Under the pieces are notes generated by a model, which worked only from the letters and a program-made list of their open reading frames with translations, was not told the origin of the DNA and made no database searches. Positions 1-7,089 of a stretch of DNA of 64,000 nucleotides are shown here, piece after piece. The translations under genes and the position numbers were made by a program. Where the stretch lies: the NCBI GenBank assembly GCA_035638575.1, contig DASQZT010000259.1, positions 68,786 through 132,785 of the forward strand, read 5' to 3'. Source of the stretch: DASQZT01 sp035638575 (GTDB lineage: Bacteria > Acidobacteriota > Terriglobia > Bryobacterales > Bryobacteraceae). Numbering within the stretch: position 1 is the stretch's first letter; every line of letters starts with the position of its first letter.

Positions 1-370
1 GTTGAGCCACCCGGAACTCAGCGAGGAGATGACGCTGGTCACGCTGGAAATGCGCGCGGGGAAGCGCCGCGCCGATGCGCTGCGCAATTTTGCGGAGCGC
101 ACGGGCGAAAGCGAAATCCGCAAGCTGATCGCCATCCTCATCCAGAGCGACCGGTTCGGCACGAGCATGGGGGAGAGCTTGCGCACGCACTCGGATTTCC
201 TGCGAACCAGGCGCCGCCAGGAAGCCGAGGAGAGAGCCGGAAAAGTGGGCGTCAAGCTGGTCTTTCCGATCTTCTTTTTCATCCTGCCTTCCATGCTGTG
301 CGTGGCGGCAGGCCCGGGTATTTTGCAGATTGTCAAGTATCTGTTCCCCATGATGAACGCGATGCATTAA
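1..370 (+). CDS. tadC: Tad pilus inner-membrane platform protein TadC, C-terminal part
   Basis: This is the end of a type II secretion F-domain protein of the TadC kind, which forms part of the inner-membrane platform that assembles Flp/Tad pili. The reading frame is open to the left edge, so the gene begins outside the window; the TTG at position 2 is probably not its start. About 122 residues are visible. They hold the second half of a GspF-type helical domain (pattern R-F-G-T-S-M-G-E-S-L-R, then an Arg/Glu-rich helix with RRRQEAEERAGK) and two closing hydrophobic stretches (near LVFPIFFFILPSML and ILQIVKYLF). Full-length TadC is about 300 residues. A second group of Tad genes lies at 56451-60696, so the Tad genes are split between loci. 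Assignment to TadC rather than TadB rests on the short C-terminal half and the gene being last in its Tad row. Confidence 0.85.
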   Translation, partial: LSHPELSEEMTLVTLEMRAGKRRADALRNFAERTGESEIRKLIAILIQSDRFGTSMGESLRTHSDFLRTRRRQEAEERAGKVGVKLVFPIFFFILPSMLCVAAGPGILQIVKYLFPMMNAMH

Positions 371-389
371 ACACATAGGAGAAACGACG

Positions 390-488
390 ATGAGCAACAC
401 TGTAATTCAAACCGTGATCTGGCTGGCAGCCGCCGGCGTTTTAATGGTATTCCTGCGGCGGCGGCGCACCCGGAGGACGCAACAGTAA
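390..488 (+). CDS. 32-residue single-membrane-segment microprotein with arginine block
   Basis: A very short gene beginning with ATG eight bases after a clear AGGAGA ribosome-binding site and ending in TAA. The product has one hydrophobic segment (about residues 5-22, VIQTVIWLAAAGVLMVFL) followed by a block of basic residues (RRRRTRR). This predicts a single-pass inner-membrane protein with its basic tail in the cytoplasm. It lies 19 bases after tadC. A second microprotein of the same length and layout is encoded at 663-758, so the two look like paralogues. I recognise no family and the function is unknown. Support comes from the ribosome-binding site, the position in an apparent operon and the paired architecture. 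Chance cannot be excluded for so short a frame. Confidence 0.6.
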   Translation: MSNTVIQTVIWLAAAGVLMVFLRRRRTRRTQQ

Positions 489-508
489 CGGCCAGGGCTC
501 CGCCCTCG

Positions 509-525
509 ATATCCCTTCGGGATAT
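509..525. other. short hairpin between the two microprotein genes
   Basis: A perfect inverted repeat with arms ATATCCC and GGGATAT around TTC. It sits in the 174-base gap between the two microprotein genes and has no T-run after it, so it is more likely an RNA-processing or mRNA-stability hairpin, or a weak attenuator, than a terminator. The rest of the gap (526-650) shows no further structure that I can support. Confidence 0.35.
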
Positions 526-662
526 TGGAAGTCACAGATCAGAAGAGGAAGTCAGGATTATGGCGGTAACGGTCTAACTGCCAGGCAGGACGGGCCGGGC
601 CAGCCTGCGGGTCCGGCTGTTCCGCCAAACCGGTGGCTTGTTCTACCAGAAAGGAGATTGCA

Positions 663-758
663 GTGGATCTGGCGATTCAAGGAGCGATGTGGTTGGGTGC
701 GGGAGTGACGCTCGTCATGCTGCTGTCACGCCGACGCCGGCGCCGCGCGCTGCAGTGA
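663..758 (+). CDS. 31-residue single-membrane-segment microprotein with arginine block
   Basis: A short gene starting at GTG, seven to nine bases after a strong AAAGGAG ribosome-binding site, and ending in TGA. The product has a hydrophobic segment (about residues 7-21, including GAMWLGAGVTLVMLL) followed by six consecutive arginines. It closely resembles the 390-488 product in length, order of parts and predicted topology. Its stop codon overlaps the start of the next gene as GTGA (GTG at 755, TGA at 756-758), an arrangement typical of translational coupling. The strong ribosome-binding site and this overlap are the best evidence that it is translated. Function unknown; a membrane tether or assembly factor for the downstream proteins is a guess. 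Confidence 0.65.
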   Translation: MDLAIQGAMWLGAGVTLVMLLSRRRRRRALQ

Positions 759-1654
759 TTCTCGATCACGGAAAGGCGGACCTGTCCGGACTCTCCATGT
801 CGCTCGAGACGCTCGCAAGCAAACAGAATCCCGATGGCGGTTGGCCGTATGTCCGCGGATGCTCGTGGACCGAGCCGACGGTGTACGCCATTCTCGCGCT
901 GCTGGCGGGCGGCGAGCACCAGGCAGCCAACCGGGGTCTCGGATGGCTTCAGGCGGCGCAAAGGCCGGACGGAGGCTGGCCGCCACAGAAGGGTGTAGAG
1001 GAGAGCACCTGGGTCACCGCCCTGGCCGCGTTGCTGCCCGCAGACGTCCTGGGAGCTAAACCACACGCCCGCGCCATTCATTGGCTGGTGGGAGTCTCGG
1101 GCGAAGAGACCACCTTCAGCTATCGTCTCCGCGAGTTCCTTCTGGGCAATGCCATACCTCCCGAGCTAGCTCACGCGGGATGGCCCTGGATACCGGGAGC
1201 GGCTGCCTGGGTGGGACCCACCTCGGTGGCCTTGCTGGCCCTCGGCATGGAATACCGCCGGGCGCCCACGGCGGCGATCGGCGGGCGGCTGGAAGGCGGG
1301 CGGAAATTCCTATTGGCGCGCATGTGCCGGGAAGGCGGCTGGAACCACGGGTCGGTGCGGGCGCTGGGGTACGAGTCGGCGCCTTATCCGGAAACCACCG
1401 GCATGGCCCTGGCCGCGTTGCACGGCGTCAGTTCCCCCCAGGTGGATCGGTCGCTGACGGTGGCCAAGGGTTTTCTGAGCCAGTGCCGCTCGGCCGACGC
1501 GCTCAATTGGCTGCGGCTGGGGCTGATGGCGCATGGCCAGTTGCCGCCGGATTACAGCCCGCCCTCGGGAGTGTGCTATCGGACGTGCCCGGAAGTATCG
1601 CTGGATGCCGTGGTTACCGCGCACGCGGATGGCCGCGGCCAGCTTTGGGGATAA
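755..1654 (+). CDS. squalene-cyclase/prenyltransferase-like alpha-alpha toroid repeat protein
   Basis: A protein of about 299 residues built from terpenoid-cyclase/prenyltransferase-type repeats. Visible repeat cores are QNPDGGWPY, QRPDGGWPP and REGGWNHG, alternating with helices of the form TVYAILALL, TSVALLALG and TTGMALAAL. This is the (alpha/alpha) toroid seen in squalene-hopene cyclases and protein prenyltransferase beta subunits. I see no DxDD cyclase acid motif and no zinc site, and it is half the length of a real cyclase, so catalysis is doubtful and a binding role is possible. I chose the GTG at 755 because it overlaps the upstream TGA (GTGA). The frame is open further upstream, but that part reads through the 31-residue gene in another frame. 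It is followed three bases later by the DUF362 gene. Confidence 0.75.
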   Translation: MILDHGKADLSGLSMSLETLASKQNPDGGWPYVRGCSWTEPTVYAILALLAGGEHQAANRGLGWLQAAQRPDGGWPPQKGVEESTWVTALAALLPADVLGAKPHARAIHWLVGVSGEETTFSYRLREFLLGNAIPPELAHAGWPWIPGAAAWVGPTSVALLALGMEYRRAPTAAIGGRLEGGRKFLLARMCREGGWNHGSVRALGYESAPYPETTGMALAALHGVSSPQVDRSLTVAKGFLSQCRSADALNWLRLGLMAHGQLPPDYSPPSGVCYRTCPEVSLDAVVTAHADGRGQLWG

Positions 1655-1657
1655 GAC

Positions 1658-2632
1658 ATGGGAGCCAGGATGACACGACGGGAATGGCTGGCTCTTTCGG
1701 CCGGCGCGGCGCTCTCCGGCAGTTGTGGCCGCAATGCACCCCTCCCGCCTTCGACGGTTTCGATCGTCCGGGCCCCGGCCTACGATCAAAGCCTGTACGA
1801 CGCGGTGCGCCGCATTTTCCAGGAACACCGGCCCGACTTGCGCGGCCGCAGCGTTGTGCTCAAGCCCAACCTGGTGGAGTTCGAGCCGGAGAGCAGCATC
1901 AACACGCATCCCCTGCTGGTGCACGCGGTGTTCGAAGCGGCGAAGGCCATGGGCGCCGCCCGAGTCCGCATTGCCGAGGGGCCCGGCCACCGGCGCAACA
2001 CCCTGGACCTGGCCGACGCGGCCGGGTACTTTCGCACCGTCCCGGATTTTGAAGACCTGTTCGTGGATCTCAACCTGGACGAGGTCACGCGCGTCCATCC
2101 GGGACAGCATCTCTCACGGCTGGACAACCTGTATCTTCCCAATACGGCGCTGGGGGCCGATCTGCTGATCTCCATTCCCAAGATGAAGACCCATCACTGG
2201 ACCGGTGCGACGCTGGCCATGAAGAATCTCTTCGGAGTGGTGCCCAGCGGCATCTACGGATGGCCCAAGAACGTGCTCCATTGGGCCGGCATTGCGGAGT
2301 CGATCGCCGACCTGCACGCCGTGTTTCCCAGGCAGTTCGCGATCGTGGACGGCATTGTCGGCATGGAAGGGAACGGGCCCATTCAAGGCACTCCCAAGCA
2401 TGCTGGCGTCCTCGTGGCGGGGAACGATCCGGTGGCGGTGGATGCGACATGCTGCCGCATCATGCGAATCGACCCGTACCAGATCGGGTATTTGCGGCTG
2501 GCAGCCGAGGAAAGCGAGGGCCGCATCGATGAAGTGAACATTCGCCAGACCGGCGCGAGCCTGGCGGAGGTGGCCACGCCGTTCGCCCTGCCGCCCGACT
2601 TTCCGGCCCTGCGACTGGAGGCAAACCCATGA
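1658..2632 (+). CDS. DUF362 family protein, exported
   Basis: A DUF362 domain protein of 324 residues. Family members are often iron-sulfur or oxidoreductase-linked proteins, but the domain's chemistry is not established. The start (ATG 1658, or ATG 1670 giving MTRREW) leads into a twin-arginine-like signal (RREWLALSAGAAL) ending in SGSC, which could be a lipobox. The predicted site is therefore the periplasm, perhaps as a lipoprotein. The DUF362 core runs from about residue 60 (VVLKPNLVEFEPES) through IPKMKTHHWTGATLAMKNLFG to VDGIVGMEGNGP and VAGNDPVAVDATCCRIM. No C-terminal ferredoxin-like CxxCxxC cluster is seen, unlike many members. It is packed between the toroid repeat protein and the polytopic protein, and its TGA overlaps the next ATG. 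Confidence 0.8.
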   Translation: MGARMTRREWLALSAGAALSGSCGRNAPLPPSTVSIVRAPAYDQSLYDAVRRIFQEHRPDLRGRSVVLKPNLVEFEPESSINTHPLLVHAVFEAAKAMGAARVRIAEGPGHRRNTLDLADAAGYFRTVPDFEDLFVDLNLDEVTRVHPGQHLSRLDNLYLPNTALGADLLISIPKMKTHHWTGATLAMKNLFGVVPSGIYGWPKNVLHWAGIAESIADLHAVFPRQFAIVDGIVGMEGNGPIQGTPKHAGVLVAGNDPVAVDATCCRIMRIDPYQIGYLRLAAEESEGRIDEVNIRQTGASLAEVATPFALPPDFPALRLEANP

Positions 2633-4083
2633 AGGACCACATTGCAGCCGTTTGGCACAGCCCCTACAGCTATATCCTGACCTCGATCGCGCTACTGACG
2701 CCGTGCTACTGGCAGCCCCGGCTCCAGGCCGGCGACCTGTCCAGCCACATCTACAACGCGTGGCTGGTGAGGCTGATCGAACAAGGCCGAACGCCGGGAT
2801 TGGTAGTGGTGCGCCAGTGGACCAACGTGCTTTTCGATTGGATACTGAGCGGCCTGTTCCGCGTATTTGGCGCGGAGGCGGCGCAGCGGATCGCGGTGTC
2901 CCTGGCGGTCCTGATCTTCGTGTGGGGGGCCTTCGCGTTCGTTTCGGTGGTGGCCGGCCGCCGCTCGTGGCACCTGATGCCGTGCATCTCGATGCTGGCC
3001 TACGGATGGGTCTTCCACATGGGCTTCTTCAACTTCTACCTGAGCCTGGGCCTGTGTTTCTGGGCGCTGGCCGCGGCGTGGAAGTCGACCCCGCGACGCC
3101 TCGGCGCCGCCATCGGGATCCTGGTTCCAGCTTTCCTGGCGCATGCCCTGCCGGTAGTCTGGACCATCGGCCTGCTGACGTATGTGCTGGCGGCCCGCCG
3201 GCAAACCGCGGCCGGGCGCGTCTGCCTCACGACGGGATTTGTCCTGGCACTGGCTGTCTTCCACGGCATCGTCGGGCATCTGCTGGTGACCCGCTGGTCG
3301 CCGGTGCAGGTGACCTTTACCACGGGGCTTGACCAGCTTTGGGTCTTCGACACCAAGTATTACCTCGTGCTGATGGGCCTGCTGGCGGTGTGGGGACTGC
3401 TCTTCGCCGGCCTGGTTCGGGGCTCCGGAGTGCAGCAAGTGGCCGGCTCTATCCCGTTTCACCTCTGCGTCATCAGCGCCGCCGTGGTGTTCATCCTGCC
3501 GAGCACGGTTCTGATTCCGGGATTCGCTCACGCCCTGAGCTACATCGCCGAGCGGATGTCGCTGGGGGTGGCCGTGTGCATCTGCGCGCTGTTGGGCACG
3601 GTGCGCCCGCGCCGGCTGGAACGGTACGCGTTAGTGGCCGTGGCATTCGCCTTTTTCGGTTTTGTTTACAGTGACGAGCGCGCCTTGAACTCGTTCGAAG
3701 ACCGGATGGAGGACGTGGTGACGCAGCTGGCTCCCGGCCAGCGGGTGGTGAGTCCGATCACCGACACCGACATGCGGACCAACGCGTTGACCCACATGAT
3801 CGACCGGATCTGCGTGGGGCGTTGCTACAGCTATGCGAATTACGAGGCATCCACCGCGCAATTCCGGCTCCGGGCGGTGAGGCAGAATCCGTTCGTGGCC
3901 GCCACCTATCGCGATTCCTGGGACATGCAGACGGGGAAATACGTGGTAAAGCAGGGCGATTTGCCGCTGTATAAAGTGGACCTCGAGAATGACGGAAAGA
4001 TGGTCGTCAGAAGTCTGAAAGCAGGATCTCCATGCGGAATTACACGCTGGAAAACTTTAGTGGATCTGTTGCCGAATTCCTGA
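2629..4083 (+). CDS. polytopic membrane protein, possibly GT-C-like
   Basis: A 484-residue integral membrane protein starting at an ATG that overlaps the DUF362 stop (ATGA). I count roughly nine to eleven hydrophobic segments over residues 13-355, followed by a soluble tail of about 125 residues. Near the N terminus an acidic/His loop (AGDLSSHIYNAW) lies just after the first membrane segment, the place where GT-C type glycosyltransferases carry their catalytic acid; this is only a resemblance. The tail has several Cys residues (RICVGRCYSY and GSPCGI). Its operon position with DUF362 and the toroid protein is the main functional context. Function unknown. Confidence 0.65.
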   Translation: MKDHIAAVWHSPYSYILTSIALLTPCYWQPRLQAGDLSSHIYNAWLVRLIEQGRTPGLVVVRQWTNVLFDWILSGLFRVFGAEAAQRIAVSLAVLIFVWGAFAFVSVVAGRRSWHLMPCISMLAYGWVFHMGFFNFYLSLGLCFWALAAAWKSTPRRLGAAIGILVPAFLAHALPVVWTIGLLTYVLAARRQTAAGRVCLTTGFVLALAVFHGIVGHLLVTRWSPVQVTFTTGLDQLWVFDTKYYLVLMGLLAVWGLLFAGLVRGSGVQQVAGSIPFHLCVISAAVVFILPSTVLIPGFAHALSYIAERMSLGVAVCICALLGTVRPRRLERYALVAVAFAFFGFVYSDERALNSFEDRMEDVVTQLAPGQRVVSPITDTDMRTNALTHMIDRICVGRCYSYANYEASTAQFRLRAVRQNPFVAATYRDSWDMQTGKYVVKQGDLPLYKVDLENDGKMVVRSLKAGSPCGITRWKTLVDLLPNS

Positions 4084-4184
4084 ATTTGCCGTCCGCGAGA
4101 CCGATTCCGTGGCGCCGCATCACCGTGGATGCCGTGGTGATCGTGCTCTTCATCCTCACGTCGTCCTGGTTCGTGCGGGGCTGA
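4032..4184 (+). CDS. 50-residue single-membrane-segment protein overlapping the previous gene
   Basis: A short gene that begins inside the last 52 bases of the polytopic protein gene, in another frame, after a GCAGGA ribosome-binding site. The product has about 30 hydrophilic residues, including PWRRI, then a hydrophobic segment (AVVIVLFILTSSWFV), and ends RG. It would be a single-pass membrane protein with a short end outside. It is the third small membrane protein of this row. The deep overlap suggests translational coupling. No family is recognised. Confidence 0.5.
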   Translation: MRNYTLENFSGSVAEFLNLPSARPIPWRRITVDAVVIVLFILTSSWFVRG

Positions 4185-4208
4185 CGGGAGAGCTGCGAGC
4201 CGGCGGGT

Positions 4209-4493
4209 TTACAATTGCGGCCCCGGCGCGGCCAGCATGACCATCAGATTCCAGATGATCAACCCCGCATACCAATATGTGATCCACCGAATGATATGTT
4301 TCTTGCGGGTATAGACGCACAGTCCGCCCAGTCCCAATGCCAGCACCTTGGACGCGGCCACGCCGAACCCCGGGCCTAGATGCATGAGGATGCGGATGAA
4401 GGGGCTGGCCTCCGCCGCGCCCATCTTGAAGCCCACGAACGTGGTCAGCAGGTCCAACAATTGCAGGTAAATAAAAATGTAGGTGATGGACAT
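4209..4493 (-). CDS. DUF5658-like small membrane protein
   Basis: A 94-residue membrane protein. It begins with a hydrophobic segment, followed by a conserved-looking stretch (LLDLLTTFVGFKMGAAEASPFIR) and two more hydrophobic helices (GVAASKVLALGLGGLCV and ITYWYAGLIIWNLMVML). The D-x-x-T near the start and the E-x-x-P-x-x-R after the first helix resemble the DUF5658 family of small membrane proteins of unknown function. It is transcribed away from the FHA-cyclase gene and towards the preceding operon. Confidence 0.65.
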   Translation of the reverse strand: MSITYIFIYLQLLDLLTTFVGFKMGAAEASPFIRILMHLGPGFGVAASKVLALGLGGLCVYTRKKHIIRWITYWYAGLIIWNLMVMLAAPGPQL

Positions 4494-4572
4494 CCAGTTC
4501 TAGTCCTGCTAAATCTATCGGTGCTTCCGTGCGAATATATTGTAGCCGGACGCACAAAATTTCTGTGTATTT

Positions 4573-4618
4573 ATCTGTACCATCTGTACCGAACGAAATA
4601 AGAAAGTCCTGGTACAGA
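4573..4618. promoter_or_regulatory. tandem and inverted copies of ATCTGTACC in a divergent intergenic region
   Basis: Two adjacent perfect copies of ATCTGTACC (4573-4581 and 4582-4590) are followed by the inverted copy GGTACAGA at 4611-4618, 20 bases on. They lie in a relatively AT-rich part of the 241-base gap between the leftward DUF5658 gene and the rightward FHA-cyclase gene. The arrangement is that of a possible operator for a dimeric regulator. No promoter could be assigned with confidence. Confidence 0.4.
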
Positions 4619-4734
4619 GCGGTTCGACTCCTATGCACGCGGTCTCCGGCGCCGGTTGAGGGTGGATTTTCGACCCTGGGGATACCCCGGCCGCAGCCCG
4701 GTAACACCGCGGCTGTCTGCTAAATTGGTGATCA

Positions 4735-5694
4735 GTGCAGCAGCCGAGTGAAGCCACATATCTGATCCATGAGGCCGGCGGACGTTGTTTTGACCTGGCC
4801 AGCGGGCAATCGTGGGCCATCGGGCGGGGCGATGGCTGCGCCGTCATGCTCGACAGCCGCTCGGTGTCGAGACTGCACGCGCTCATTCAACGGCGGGACA
4901 CGGGCGACTTCTCACTGGTGGACCTGGGCAGCCGCAACGGAAGCTTCGTCAACAGCCGGCGGGTGAGCCTGCCGGTGGTGCTGAACGACCAGGACCGGCT
5001 GGTTTTCGGCGATCAGGAACTGGTGTTCCACAACCAGGCGAATGCCTCCGCGGCCGCCGCCGCACCGGCCACGGATACGCGCAATGCGCCCACGACGGCG
5101 CTGCACAGCCACACTCTGACCACCATCGTGGTGGTGGACATCCGCGACTTCACGCCGCTGGCGCGCAGCGTGTCCGAGGCGCTGCTGTCGCAGACGATCG
5201 GCACGTGGTTCCTGCGGGTGGGACAGGCCACCCAAAGGCTGGGCAGTTGGGCGCAAAAGTATATCGGCGACGCGGTGATGGCGGTGTGGGTTCACGACAA
5301 CGCCGCGAGTGTCCGGGGGGACCTGCTGCGCGCGCTTCGCGCGGTGGACGACATTCAAGCGGCTACCGCGGAGATCAGCGGCGCGCTGCCGCTGCCCGGT
5401 CCGCTGCGCATCGGCGCGGGCGTGAACACCGGATCCGCCATCCTGGGCGGAACCGATTTCACGGCGCTGGGCGACACCGTCAACGCGGCTTTCCGCCTGG
5501 AGGCCGCCACCAAGACCATCGGCTTGGGGGTGGCCCTCGGGGAGCGCAGTTTTCAGGAGCTGGCGCTGGCGGAGGCGCGCCCGTTCGAACGCCACGAAGT
5601 GGAATTGAAGGGCTACGAATCGCCGAGCACCGCGTGGGCGATCTCCTTCGAAGACCTGCGCGGTTTTCTGCTCGAAGTGGAGACGAAGCCCTGA
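4735..5694 (+). CDS. FHA domain-class III adenylate/guanylate cyclase fusion
   Basis: A 319-residue signalling protein starting at GTG. Residues about 20-100 form a forkhead-associated domain, which binds phosphothreonine (IGRGD, SVSRLHALI, LVDLGSRNGSFVN). An Ala-rich linker leads to a class III nucleotide cyclase domain (about 125-300). This has the first metal Asp in VVDIRDFTPL, the second in KYIGDAVMAVW, and the later GVNTGSAILGG and ALGDTVNAAFRLE motifs. It has no membrane segment, so it should be cytoplasmic and make a cyclic nucleotide in response to a phosphoprotein partner. Whether the product is cAMP or cGMP cannot be read with certainty. It lies 63 bases before a histidine kinase gene. 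Confidence 0.9.
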   Translation: MQQPSEATYLIHEAGGRCFDLASGQSWAIGRGDGCAVMLDSRSVSRLHALIQRRDTGDFSLVDLGSRNGSFVNSRRVSLPVVLNDQDRLVFGDQELVFHNQANASAAAAAPATDTRNAPTTALHSHTLTTIVVVDIRDFTPLARSVSEALLSQTIGTWFLRVGQATQRLGSWAQKYIGDAVMAVWVHDNAASVRGDLLRALRAVDDIQAATAEISGALPLPGPLRIGAGVNTGSAILGGTDFTALGDTVNAAFRLEAATKTIGLGVALGERSFQELALAEARPFERHEVELKGYESPSTAWAISFEDLRGFLLEVETKP

Positions 5695-5757
5695 GATTCG
5701 CGGCTCTGGAACAGGGCGTGCGATCATATTCGAAGCGAGAACGCGAGGCAAACGAAT

Positions 5758-7089
5758 ATGAAGAGCCGATTCGTGCTGATGGCCGGATTCGGCGGCCTGT
5801 TGCTCCTCATGGCCTTCGCCGGCATCGACAGCCTCCATACCCTGCGGCGGATTCAGACCTCTAACGACGGCATCCGCGAGGATTTCCTGAGGCGGACGCG
5901 CCTGCTGGAGCAGATCCGGGCGGACCTGTACGTCTCGGGCACTTATGTCCGCGACTACCTGCTGGAACCGGAGAGCGGGCGGGCGGAGGGACACCGCTAC
6001 AGTCTCCTGGAGACACGGAAAGACATGGAGACCGCGCTGGGAGAGTATCGCACGCTGCTGACGGCCGAGGAATCGCAGCCCTTTCAATTGCTGACCGGGG
6101 CGTTGGCGGGGTACTGGAAGGTGCTCGAGCCGGTGTTCGGCTGGACAACCGGTCAGCGGAAGAGGGACGGCTTCCCGTTTCTTCGCGACGAGGTGTTTCC
6201 ACGGCGCCAGGCCATGCTGCGGATCGCCGACCAGATCGGCGCCATCGACGAAACGCAACTGAATACCGCGAAGGTGCGGGCGGAGGGGACATTTTCGCAA
6301 TTCCGCCGCCGGCTGACGGGCATCATCGGGCTGACCATCGGGCTGGGACTGCTGCTGGCCATTTTCAGCATTCGCAAGATCCTGGGCCTGGAGACGGAAA
6401 CCGCGGCCCACTTTCGGGAGATGGCGCGGGCACGGGCCAAATTGCAGCAGTTATCCGCGCGCCTGGTGGCGGCGCAGGAGGACGAGCGGCGCTCGATCTC
6501 ACGGGAACTGCACGACGAGGTAGGCCAGGCGATGACGGGGGTGCTGGTGGAGATGGCCAACCTCTCCGCGCTGATTCGTGCGGGCGATCTGGACCGTGTG
6601 GCGGCCAAGGCGGGCGAGATCAAGCTCCAGGTGGAGAACTCCATCAGCGGGGTACGCAACATGGCCCTGCTGCTGCGGCCGTCGATGCTGGACGACCTGG
6701 GCCTCGTGCCGGCGCTGGAGTGGCAGGCGCGCGAAGTCGGGAGGCGCAGCGGAATGTGGATCAAAGTGGATGCCGGGCAGGTCTCCGAGGAACTGCCGGA
6801 AGAGCACAAGACCTGCGTCTATCGCATCGTGCAGGAGGGTCTGCACAACATCGTGCAGCACGCCGGCGCGCACCATGCGAGTGTCATGGTGCGCCAGGAG
6901 GCGGAGTGCCTCATGCTGGCCATCACGGATGACGGCAAGGGCTTCGACGCGCGGCGGCAGCGCGGCATGGGCCTGCTGGGAATCGAGGAGCGGGTGAGCC
7001 ACCTGGGCGGCACATTCACCGTGGAATCGCAGCCGGGGCAAGGGACCGTGCTGCGGATCACGCTGCCGCTGGTGGAGACGGTGGCATGA
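5758..7089 (+). CDS. NarL-type sensor histidine kinase (HisKA_3)
   Basis: A 443-residue membrane sensor kinase. A first membrane segment (residues 5-22) and a second (about 187-204) bracket a helical extracytoplasmic domain that looks like a four-helix bundle sensor. A short cytoplasmic linker leads to the HisKA_3 dimerisation domain with phospho-acceptor His252 in RELHDEVGQ. The ATPase domain follows, with EGLHNIVQHA (N box), TDDGKGFD (G1) and GMGLLGIEERV (G2). The ATG of its response regulator overlaps its stop codon (ATGA), so the two are one two-component system. The signal is unknown. Confidence 0.92.
   Translation: MKSRFVLMAGFGGLLLLMAFAGIDSLHTLRRIQTSNDGIREDFLRRTRLLEQIRADLYVSGTYVRDYLLEPESGRAEGHRYSLLETRKDMETALGEYRTLLTAEESQPFQLLTGALAGYWKVLEPVFGWTTGQRKRDGFPFLRDEVFPRRQAMLRIADQIGAIDETQLNTAKVRAEGTFSQFRRRLTGIIGLTIGLGLLLAIFSIRKILGLETETAAHFREMARARAKLQQLSARLVAAQEDERRSISRELHDEVGQAMTGVLVEMANLSALIRAGDLDRVAAKAGEIKLQVENSISGVRNMALLLRPSMLDDLGLVPALEWQAREVGRRSGMWIKVDAGQVSEELPEEHKTCVYRIVQEGLHNIVQHAGAHHASVMVRQEAECLMLAITDDGKGFDARRQRGMGLLGIEERVSHLGGTFTVESQPGQGTVLRITLPLVETVA

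Noticed and set aside
560..577. Five-codon leader peptide ATG GCG GTA ACG GTC TAA between the microprotein genes
   Set aside because: Too short to support, with no attenuator structure or codon bias linked to a regulated pathway.
1081..2052. 323-codon plus frame overlapping the toroid and DUF362 genes
   Set aside because: Out of frame with two recognised proteins; Gly/Arg/Pro-rich shadow.
4612..4650. tRNA T-loop-like stretch GGTTCGACTCC
   Set aside because: No matching T-stem, anticodon arm or acceptor stem could be built around it; chance resemblance.
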